Source: Actinoplanes siamensis
Lineage (GTDB): Bacteria > Actinomycetota > Actinomycetes > Mycobacteriales > Micromonosporaceae
NCBI RefSeq assembly: GCF_016862395.1
Contig: NZ_BOMW01000008.1
Span: 1 to 64,000 of the forward strand
Direction of reading: 5' to 3'
DNA length: 64,000 nt
This document shows, piece after piece, positions 57,916 to 64,000 of the stretch. A program made the translations under genes and the position numbers. Position 1 is the first letter of the stretch. The number at the start of each line of letters is the position of its first letter. The notes under the pieces are model-generated. The model saw only the letters and a program-made list of their open reading frames with translations. It ran no database searches and was not told the origin of the DNA.

Positions 57916-57953
57916 ACGAAACGGGTGTGGCTTTGCCGCCGCGCCCGTTTCGT
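57916..57953 (+). terminator. Hairpin between prcA and pafA
   Basis: acgaaacggg (57916-57925) pairs with cccgtttcgt (57944-57953), 12 bp after the prcA stop. This ends the prcBA message, so pafA is likely transcribed on its own. Confidence 0.75.
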
Positions 57954-57970
57954 TACGCCGTGACTGCGGC

Positions 57971-57976
57971 TAGTGT
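57971..57976 (+). promoter_or_regulatory. -10 box of pafA (leaderless)
   Basis: TAGTGT, six bases before the ATG at 57983 and just after the prcA terminator. No Shine-Dalgarno is present. Confidence 0.5.
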
Positions 57977-57982
57977 TCTGAC

Positions 57983-59341
57983 ATGGAACGGCGAATTTTC
58001 GGCCTCGAGACCGAGTACGGAGTCACGTGCACCTATCGGGGACAGCGGCGGCTGTCGCCGGACGAGGTGGCCCGCTACCTGTTCCGCCGAGTGGTGTCGT
58101 GGGGTCGCAGCAGCAACGTCTTCCTCCGTAACGGCGCCCGCCTCTACCTCGACGTCGGTTCCCACCCGGAGTACGCCACCCCCGAATGTGACTCCGTCAC
58201 CGACCTGGTCGCCCACGACCGGGCCGGCGAGCGGATTCTCGAGGGCCTGCTCGTCGACGCGGAGAAGCGTCTGCACGACGAGGGCATCGCGGGGGAGATC
58301 TACCTCTTCAAGAACAACACCGATTCCGCCGGCAACTCGTACGGCTGCCACGAGAACTATCTGGTCAGCCGGCACGGCGAGTTCGGCCGCCTGGCCGACG
58401 TGCTCATCCCGTTCCTGGTCACCCGCCAGTTGATCTGCGGCGCCGGCAAGGTGCTGCAGACCCCGCGCGGCGCCGTCTTCTGCCTCTCGCAGCGCGCCGA
58501 GCACATCTGGGAGGGCGTCTCCAGCGCCACCACGCGCAGCCGCCCGATCATCAACACCCGCGACGAGCCGCACGCCGACGCGGAGCGCTACCGCCGCCTG
58601 CACGTGATCGTCGGCGACTCGAACATGAACGAGGTGACCACGCTGCTCAAGGTCGGCAGCGCGGACATCGTGCTGCGCATGATCGAGGCGGGCGTGGTGA
58701 TGCGCGACCTCTCGCTGGAGAACCCGATCCGCGCGATCCGCGAGGTCAGCCACGACATCACCGGCCGCCGCAAGATTCGCCTGGCGAACAACAAGGAGGT
58801 CTCCGCGCTGGAGATCCAGCAGGAGTACCTGGCGAAGGCCACCGAGTTCGTCGAGCGCCGCGGCGGCGATCCGGTCGCCAAGCGCGTCGTCGAGCTGTGG
58901 GGCCGCGTCCTCAACGCGATCGAGAGCGGCGACCTCGACCCGGTCTCCCGCGAGATCGACTGGGTCTCGAAGTACAAGCTGATCGAGCGGTACCAGGCCA
59001 AGCACGAGATCCCGATGTCGCACCCGCGGATCGCCCAGCTCGACCTGGCGTACCACGACGTCCGCCGCGGCCGCGGGCTCTACGCCCTGATGGAGAAGCG
59101 CAAGCAGGTCGACCGTATCGCCAACGACCTGCAGATCTTCGAGGCCAAGGAGACGCCGCCGCAGACTACCCGGGCCCGCCTGCGTGGCGAGTTCATCAAG
59201 CACGCCCAGGACAAGCGCCGCGACTTCACCGTCGACTGGGTCCACCTCAAGCTCAACGACCAGGCCCAGCGCACGGTTCTCTGCAAGGACCCGTTCCGCG
59301 CCTACGACGAGCGGGTGGAGAGGCTCATCGCGAGCATGTGA
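57983..59341 (+). CDS. pafA: Pup ligase PafA
   Basis: 452 residues, homologous to Dop but without the Dop-loop. FGLETEYGV carries Glu9, and [16 protein letters not shown] carries the catalytic Asp57; [15 protein letters not shown] and [13 protein letters not shown] are shared nucleotide- and Pup-binding blocks. It attaches Pup's C-terminal Glu to substrate lysines with ATP. It follows its own leaderless promoter. Confidence 0.97.
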   Translation: MERRIFGLETEYGVTCTYRGQRRLSPDEVARYLFRRVVSWGRSSNVFLRNGARLYLDVGSHPEYATPECDSVTDLVAHDRAGERILEGLLVDAEKRLHDEGIAGEIYLFKNNTDSAGNSYGCHENYLVSRHGEFGRLADVLIPFLVTRQLICGAGKVLQTPRGAVFCLSQRAEHIWEGVSSATTRSRPIINTRDEPHADAERYRRLHVIVGDSNMNEVTTLLKVGSADIVLRMIEAGVVMRDLSLENPIRAIREVSHDITGRRKIRLANNKEVSALEIQQEYLAKATEFVERRGGDPVAKRVVELWGRVLNAIESGDLDPVSREIDWVSKYKLIERYQAKHEIPMSHPRIAQLDLAYHDVRRGRGLYALMEKRKQVDRIANDLQIFEAKETPPQTTRARLRGEFIKHAQDKRRDFTVDWVHLKLNDQAQRTVLCKDPFRAYDERVERLIASM

Positions 59342-59353
59342 ATCACCCGGTAG

Positions 59354-59359
59354 TAGGCT
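59354..59359 (+). promoter_or_regulatory. -10 box of the 64-residue membrane protein
   Basis: TAGGCT, nine bases before the ATG at 59369; no ribosome site is visible. Confidence 0.4.
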
Positions 59360-59368
59360 GGCCGGGCT

Positions 59369-59563
59369 ATGACGACGTCGCACCCCGGCCAGCCCGATCC
59401 CGACCGCAAGGCCCGCCTCAACCGCGCCGACCGGCGCCGGGAGCGCATCCGCGAGCAGGTCCAGCAGGCGCGCCACGGCCGCCGGGTCGTGCCGACCTGG
59501 CTGATGACGGTGATCCTCGCCCTGATCCTGGCCGGCTGGCTTTACTTGATCATCACGAAATAG
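59369..59563 (+). CDS. Small membrane protein, 64 residues
   Basis: An Arg-rich cytoplasmic stretch (RLNRADRRRERIREQ) is followed by one membrane helix (WLMTVILALILAGWLYLIIT) and one residue. The topology is inside-positive, with the C-terminus outside or in the membrane. It follows pafA after 27 bases. Its function is unknown. Confidence 0.75.
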   Translation: MTTSHPGQPDPDRKARLNRADRRRERIREQVQQARHGRRVVPTWLMTVILALILAGWLYLIITK

Positions 59564-60080
59564 GACCAGAACCTCCATGGCGTAGGCCCAGCGGGGTACA
59601 GGCCGCCGCTCCCGCCGGGGCCGGGCGCGGCGATCTGGCCGCTGACGCGTCCAGAACGATCGCCGCCCCCTTCATTCTGCGCTGTTGGTCCCGGAACCCG
59701 ACCAACGCGACGCTCCGCACCAGCCCCCACGCCCGCGGCCCGTCCAGGCGCTCCCCGGACGTCCTCGTCCCGGCAGGCGCCTCCGGGCGCCGGCCGCACG
59801 CTCTCGGCTGGTCGCGAGGGTGTGTCGGTGGCCGTCAGGGACATCTGGGGGGCCGGCCGAGTCGGCCGGGCCGGGGGTGAGAAGTGTGTCCAAGTGGGGT
59901 GGGACACCCGTGAGTGCCGGGAGCGCGCGCGGTGGGACTCGCGGCATCCCCGGCCTACGTCGCGCGGCGGCCGGACGGTGTTCGGTCGCGGGATGCCGGG
60001 CGGGGTTGGCGGGGCCGCCCGGGGGGGTTGAACGGGGGTGGCTCTGGCGGGGCCGCCGGGTTTGGGGGAAGCTGCGTGGT
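59564..60080. other. Long gene-free, repeat-like GC-rich gap
   Basis: 517 bp with no supportable gene on either strand. It contains Gly/Arg-coding frames typical of non-coding GC-rich DNA, partial repeats of ggggccgcc- and ggccgggc-type words, and a gtgtccaagtggggtgggacac near-dyad at 59886-59907. Confidence 0.5.
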
Positions 60081-60731
60081 ATGACGCGGATTCTGGAGCC
60101 GGGCATCGAGGACTACCTGCTGGCGCACTGCTCGCCGGCCGACGACGTGCTGCTGGAGCTGGCCGCCGAGACGAGGGCCTCGCTGCCACCCGAGTACGCC
60201 GGCATGCAGATCTCCGCCGACGAGGGCGCGCTGCTCACCCTGCTGGTCAAGCTGACCGGGGTGCGGTATGCGGTCGAGGTCGGCGTCTTCACCGGCTACT
60301 CCTCGATCTGCATCGCCCGCGGCCTGCAGCCCGGTGGCAAGCTGCTGGCCTGCGACGTCTCTCCGGAGTGGACCAAGGTGGCCCGGGAGTACTGGACGAA
60401 GGCGGGCCTGGCCGACCGGATCGAGCTGCGGCTGGCCCCGGCGATCGAGACGCTGCGGGCGCTCGCGCCCGACCCGGTGATCGACTTCGCGTTCGTGGAC
60501 GCTGACAAGATCGGATATCCGGTGTATTACGAGGAGCTGGTGACGCGGCTGCGGCCGGGCGGGCTGCTGGCGCTGGACAACGTGCTGCGCGGCGGGCGGG
60601 TGCTGGCGCCCGCGGAACCCGCGGACCGGGCGATCGCGGAGCTCAACGACCGGATCGTGCGCGACGCCCGGGTGGAGTCGGTGATGCTGCCGGTGCGGGA
60701 CGGCGTCACCCTGGTCCGGCGGCGCGACTGA
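60081..60731 (+). CDS. O-methyltransferase (class I, SAM-dependent)
   Basis: 216 residues. QISADEGALLTLLVKLTGVR, then the SAM motif VEVGVFTGYSSICIARGL, LLACDVSPEWTKVAREY, the metal Asp pattern IDFAFVDADKIGY and LDNVLRGGRV. This is the catechol O-methyltransferase-like cation-dependent family. GGGGGAAGC precedes the ATG. Substrate unknown. Confidence 0.92.
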   Translation: MTRILEPGIEDYLLAHCSPADDVLLELAAETRASLPPEYAGMQISADEGALLTLLVKLTGVRYAVEVGVFTGYSSICIARGLQPGGKLLACDVSPEWTKVAREYWTKAGLADRIELRLAPAIETLRALAPDPVIDFAFVDADKIGYPVYYEELVTRLRPGGLLALDNVLRGGRVLAPAEPADRAIAELNDRIVRDARVESVMLPVRDGVTLVRRRD

Positions 60732-60862
60732 GAACGGTCCGGCGGCGCGACCGGAGAAGGGCCCGACAGGCGTGGCAGAGACGACTCCGGCTGACCGGGC
60801 TGCCGAACCGGCGGGCCTGGAACGGCGAGCGGGCGGCCGCTACCGGATCGCGGTGCCGGGTC

Positions 60863-61930
60863 TCACAACAGGCTGACCGCGTGCCGCCCGGCGACCGCCG
60901 CGGCCAGGAAGTACGTGTGGTCCTGGTCCAGGCCGCGGCCCATGGTGGAGAGCGGCACCGGGCTGGCGCGCAGCGCCGCGTCCAGCCCGCTGACCGGGAC
61001 GTGCACGATCCGGTGGCGCTCGCCCAGCTGGGCCAGGGAGGCGGTCAGGGCCGCCGGAAGACCCTCCGGCACCGGCAGGTCCGCCGGGGTCAGAGCGATT
61101 CTGCCGTACGCCGTGAGGCTGTGATGCGACACGCCACGGTGCCGTTCCCGCCCGTCCCCGTCGGAGATCCGCAGCGAGCCGACCGGCCGCCCGTCGAGCA
61201 CCCCTGTCGCGTTGACCACCTCGCCCAGCGCGACCCCGGAGAACCCCCAGGTGGTGCCGGTGCCCAGATTGCCCGGTCCCTGCGTCACGATCGTCACGTC
61301 GGCGTGCAGCACGTGCCGCGCGGCCAGCAGCCCGGTGTGCACCGTGCCGGCCTCCAGGTCCCCGCCGAACGCCTGCCCCGTGGTGATCGTCCCGGCGAGG
61401 TGCCCGGCCAGCCCGTCCAGGGTGCGGGAGAACCAGGCCGGCAGCGCCCCGCCGTCGGTCATCACGTAGGCAACCCGGGCGTCCGGCCGGTCGGCGTGGA
61501 TCCCGGCCAGGATCGCCGGCAGCGCCGAGTGCAGGTCGGCGGTGACCACCGGCATGCCGTCGAGCGACTCGGCGGTCGCCAGCACCGCGCGATGCGGTGA
61601 CGCCTCCTCGTCCACCCCGAGCACGATCGGCTGCAGCGGGGTGTACCGGGCCTTCACCAGGTGCCCCGCGTCGCGGGTGGCGCCGTCGTCGGCGGGGTCC
61701 GCGGGCAACCGGTCGGGCAGGGCCACCACCAGGGCGTATCCACCGGTGCCCAGGCCCATGACCAGCGCGCCGACGTTGAGCAGCACCCGATCGCCGGGCG
61801 CCGGGTCGCCGACCAGCGACGGGTAGGCCAGCGCCCGCACCGGCCCGTCGCCGGTCGAGACGTCCAGCTCGACGGCCCCCCGCCAGCTGCGCCGCACCGC
61901 GAGAACCGTCCCGGACCGCCACCGCACCAT
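60863..61930 (-). CDS. DUF3866-family protein
   Basis: 355 residues. It starts MVRWRSGTVLAVRRSWRGAV with an N-terminal beta-barrel-like part, then VLLNVGALVMGLGTGGYALV and VVTADLHSALPAILAGIHAD. VAYVMTDGGALPAWFSRTLD and VTIVTQGPGNLGTGTTWGFS are family blocks. DUF3866 is an uncharacterised actinobacterial family found beside the pafA-pafB region. TAGGGT lies eight bases before the ATG, and its first three bases are the stop codon of the upstream cation transporter gene. Confidence 0.9.
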   Translation of the reverse strand: MVRWRSGTVLAVRRSWRGAVELDVSTGDGPVRALAYPSLVGDPAPGDRVLLNVGALVMGLGTGGYALVVALPDRLPADPADDGATRDAGHLVKARYTPLQPIVLGVDEEASPHRAVLATAESLDGMPVVTADLHSALPAILAGIHADRPDARVAYVMTDGGALPAWFSRTLDGLAGHLAGTITTGQAFGGDLEAGTVHTGLLAARHVLHADVTIVTQGPGNLGTGTTWGFSGVALGEVVNATGVLDGRPVGSLRISDGDGRERHRGVSHHSLTAYGRIALTPADLPVPEGLPAALTASLAQLGERHRIVHVPVSGLDAALRASPVPLSTMGRGLDQDHTYFLAAAVAGRHAVSLL

Positions 61931-61938
61931 GGACGAGG

Positions 61939-61944
61939 ACCCTA
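61939..61944 (-). promoter_or_regulatory. -10 box of the DUF3866 gene within the preceding stop codon
   Basis: TAGGGT on the minus strand; TAG is the stop of the cation transporter gene. The spacing to the ATG is eight bases. Confidence 0.45.
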
Positions 61945-62949
61945 TCGGTCCAGGCCGCCGTCGATGTGGTCGCGTCCGGGCACGCCGCGGGTCGGGTCGA
62001 GGAAGACGTACCGGATCTCCGGGTAGCGTTCCCGCAGCCGCCGCTCGGCCTCGTCGGAGGCGGCCTCGATCTCCTTGCCGGGCACCTCGTCGTCGAAGTC
62101 CACCTTCGCCGCCACCAGGATGTCGCCCGGCCCGATCTGCATGGTCAGCAGCGTCGGCACCGCGGTGACCACCGGGATCGAGCGCAGGTCGGCGGCGATC
62201 TGGTTGTGCACCCGGCGCGGCACCGCCCGGCCGACCAGCAGCGACACGTTGCTGCGGGCCAGGACGAACGCGACCACCAGCAGGAGCAGCCCGATCACGA
62301 TCGAGGCCAGGCCGTCGAAGAGCTCCGCGCCGGTGAGCTGCGCCAGGCCCAGCCCGGCCCCGGCCACCAGCAGGCCGATCAAAGCCGCCGAGTCCTCGAA
62401 GAAGACCGCCTTCACGGTGGTGTCCGGGGTCAGCCGCAGGAACCGGGAGGCGGTCACGTTCCACCGGCGCGACTCCTCGTGGACCTGGCGGCGGGCGCGC
62501 AGGAACGAGGTGCCCTCGGCGACGAACGAGACCGCCAGGACGACGTACGACCACAGGTACTCCCCGGCGCCCTCGCCGCTGACGATCGTGCCGACGCCGT
62601 GGTAGATCGAGAATCCGGCGCCGCCGACGAAGGTGAACAGCGCGGCGATGAACGCCCAGACGTAGCTCTCCTTGCCGTACCCGAACGGGTGTTCCTCGTC
62701 CGCCGGTTTTCCCCCGCGGCGCAACGCGACGTAGAGGAAGACCTCGGTGACCGTGTCGGCGAAGGAGTGCGCGGCCTCGGACAGCATCGCCGCGGACCCG
62801 GAGATCAGCCCGGCGACCAGCTTCGCCACCGCGATGACCAGGTTCGCGAGCAGCGCCAGCAGCACCGTGCCGACGCTCTCGGTGTCGGCGCGCGGCTCGG
62901 TGCCGGGCAGTCCGGCGGGTGTGGTCCGGGGCTCGGGTGCGATCGTCAC
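61942..62949 (-). CDS. Cation diffusion facilitator (CDF) family transporter
   Basis: 335 residues. Six membrane helices; the metal site on helix II is SEAAHSFADTVTEVFLYVAL (His and Asp) and on helix V VFFEDSAALIGLLVAGAG. HPFGYGKESYVWAF is the conserved loop. The C-terminal domain (about 245-335) is the cytoplasmic metallochaperone-like fold. It exports a divalent metal such as zinc, iron or manganese by proton exchange. The GTG at 62949 has caagg eight bases upstream. It is divergent from pafB with 69 bp between. Confidence 0.93.
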   Translation of the reverse strand: MTIAPEPRTTPAGLPGTEPRADTESVGTVLLALLANLVIAVAKLVAGLISGSAAMLSEAAHSFADTVTEVFLYVALRRGGKPADEEHPFGYGKESYVWAFIAALFTFVGGAGFSIYHGVGTIVSGEGAGEYLWSYVVLAVSFVAEGTSFLRARRQVHEESRRWNVTASRFLRLTPDTTVKAVFFEDSAALIGLLVAGAGLGLAQLTGAELFDGLASIVIGLLLLVVAFVLARSNVSLLVGRAVPRRVHNQIAADLRSIPVVTAVPTLLTMQIGPGDILVAAKVDFDDEVPGKEIEAASDEAERRLRERYPEIRYVFLDPTRGVPGRDHIDGGLDR

Positions 62950-63005
62950 GACGGCCTTGGTTCCCCGCCTGAGGTCACGAGTAACGGTCCGGCCACCAGG
63001 GCTGC

Positions 63006-63011
63006 TAGGTT
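63006..63011 (+). promoter_or_regulatory. -10 box of pafB (leaderless)
   Basis: TAGGTT, seven bases before the GTG at 63019. Confidence 0.5.
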
Positions 63012-63018
63012 TCCTGTC

Positions 63019-64000
63019 GTGTCGCGCACTCGTACCGAGCGCCTGGTGAACCTGGTGATCTGCCTGTTGTCCACGCGGCGGTTCCTGACCGCCGCGCAGA
63101 TCGCCCTGACCGTGCCCGGTTACGAGCACGACCCCTCGGATCCCCGGGACCACGAAGCCTTCCAGCGCAAGTTCGAGCGGGACAAGGCCGAGCTGCGGGA
63201 GCTCGGCGTCCCGCTGGAGACCGGCACGGCGAGCATCTTCGACCAGGAGCCGGGGTACCGCATCGCCCAGCGGGAGTACGCGCTGCCCGACATCCTGCTG
63301 GAGCCGGACGAGGCCGCCGCGGTGGGCATCGCGGCGCGGCTCTGGCAGCACGCCGGGCTGGCCGCGGCCGCGTCGTCCGGGCTGGCCAAGTTGCGCGCCG
63401 CCGGGGTCGAGGTGGACCCGCAGGCCACGCTCGGGGTGGAGCCGGTGGTCACGGTCGACCCGGCGTTCGGCCCGCTGACCGCGGCCGCCCGGGAGCGCCG
63501 CGCGGTCACCTTCAAGTACCGGGTGCCCGAGGTCGACGATCCCAGCGCCCGCCGCCTGGAGCCGTGGGGCGTGGTCTGCTGGCGCGGCCGGTGGTACGTG
63601 GTGGGCCACGACAAGGACCGCGACGCCACCCGCTGCTTCCGGCTGTCCCGGATCGTCGGCGACGTCCGCGCGGCCGGCCGCCCCGGCGCGTTCACCCCGC
63701 CCGCGGACGCCGATCTGATCGGCCACGTGGCGCACAGTTCCGGGCCGATCGCCCGGAACAGCCGCGCCACGGTCACCGTGCGGCACGGGCGGGCTGCCGG
63801 CTTGCGCCGGCTGGCCCGCGAGATCATTCCCGGGGCCGGGAGCGACCAGCTGATCATTTCGTACGGGGATCCGGAGTGGCTCGCGTCGCGGATCGCCGGC
63901 TACGGGCCGGACGCCCGCGCGGACGGTCCACCGGAGCTGCGCGCCGCTGTCATCCAGCAGCTCAAGGAGCTCGCCGCGCGGCACGAGCCGGCCACCCCGG
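63019..64000 (+). CDS. pafB: Transcriptional regulator PafB (WYL domain), 3' end outside window
   Basis: The frame is open from the GTG at 63019 to the end of the window, 327 codons, and the gene continues. The N-terminal winged helix reads RTERLVNLVICLLSTRRFLT, and the WYL domain (about 145-220) has VTFKYRVPEVDDPSARRLEP, the VVCWRGRWYVVGHDKDRDAT core and FRLSRIVGDV. PafB with PafC drives the DNA damage response independent of LexA in actinobacteria. pafC is expected just beyond the window. Its leaderless promoter is divergent from the CDF gene. Confidence 0.93.
   Translation, partial: MSRTRTERLVNLVICLLSTRRFLTAAQIALTVPGYEHDPSDPRDHEAFQRKFERDKAELRELGVPLETGTASIFDQEPGYRIAQREYALPDILLEPDEAAAVGIAARLWQHAGLAAAASSGLAKLRAAGVEVDPQATLGVEPVVTVDPAFGPLTAAARERRAVTFKYRVPEVDDPSARRLEPWGVVCWRGRWYVVGHDKDRDATRCFRLSRIVGDVRAAGRPGAFTPPADADLIGHVAHSSGPIARNSRATVTVRHGRAAGLRRLAREIIPGAGSDQLIISYGDPEWLASRIAGYGPDARADGPPELRAAVIQQLKELAARHEPATP

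Noticed and set aside
59564..60080. Genes in the 517-bp gap after the small membrane protein
   Set aside because: All frames give low-complexity Arg/Gly/Pro sequence without ribosome sites.
60863..62554. Extended 563-residue version of the DUF3866 protein
   Set aside because: The extension is a shadow of the CDF gene; family start and a -10 box support the ATG at 61930.

Overview
The window is chromosomal DNA of a very GC-rich actinobacterium, most probably Micromonosporaceae (Actinoplanes-like). This rests on base composition, GTG starts, mycothiol (mshC), F420-type oxidoreductase and Pup-proteasome genes, and gene families restricted to actinobacteria (DUF3090, SCO1664-like, DUF5703, DUF3866). 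No rRNA, intact tRNA, insertion sequence or CRISPR array was seen. Both ends cut a gene: a Pro/Gly-rich repeat protein at the left and pafB at the right.

0-9.4 kb: repeat protein, a STAS/anti-sigma kinase fusion, accessory translocase secA2, an orphan winged-helix regulator, a kinase-like protein that has lost its P-loop, a DksA/TraR zinc finger protein, two convergent DUF72 genes and a secreted protein. 9.4-15.9 kb: on the minus strand, a PfkB kinase and a tight four-gene operon (small helical hairpin protein, 297-aa protein, three-module FtsK/SpoIIIE ATPase, coiled-coil membrane protein) behind a NYN/PIN-type nuclease gene. This operon is the best candidate for an undescribed system. 16-22.9 kb: ClpC-type ATPase, LysR regulator, hemerythrin, M20 peptidase, an acidic protein and DUF5703.

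22.9-26 kb is a lower-GC scar of a mobile element: a tyrosine recombinase broken by frameshifts, an XRE regulator with a PPC/DUF296 gene, and small orphan genes. 26-32 kb returns to core genes: a NarL-type two-component pair, an aldo/keto reductase, then LLM oxidoreductase, phosphomutase-like, DUF3090 and SCO1664-like genes packed head to tail. 32.4-46 kb runs from mshC to a PAC2 gene, with accessory genes between them (small secreted protein, GNAT/TetR pair, GntR regulator), then ArsR/SRPBCC, a MacB-type ABC exporter, a zinc metallopeptidase lipoprotein, a HAD phosphatase and an unusual response regulator.

46.4-64 kb is the Pup-proteasome locus: RecB-type nuclease, site-2 protease, trmI, ferredoxin, arc (mpa), an inserted acyltransferase, dop, pup, prcB, prcA, pafA, then DUF3866, a cation diffusion facilitator and pafB. 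Dop and PafA remove and attach Pup, Arc unfolds pupylated proteins into the PrcAB core, and PafB is expected to control the DNA damage response. Pup ends in Gly-Gly-Glu, so it needs no deamidation.

Two window-wide themes stand out. Many genes carry a TANNNT -10 box only 6-9 bases before the start codon and no Shine-Dalgarno sequence, which predicts leaderless mRNAs. Many gene-free gaps are filled with degenerate short tandem repeats, each with its own unit length.
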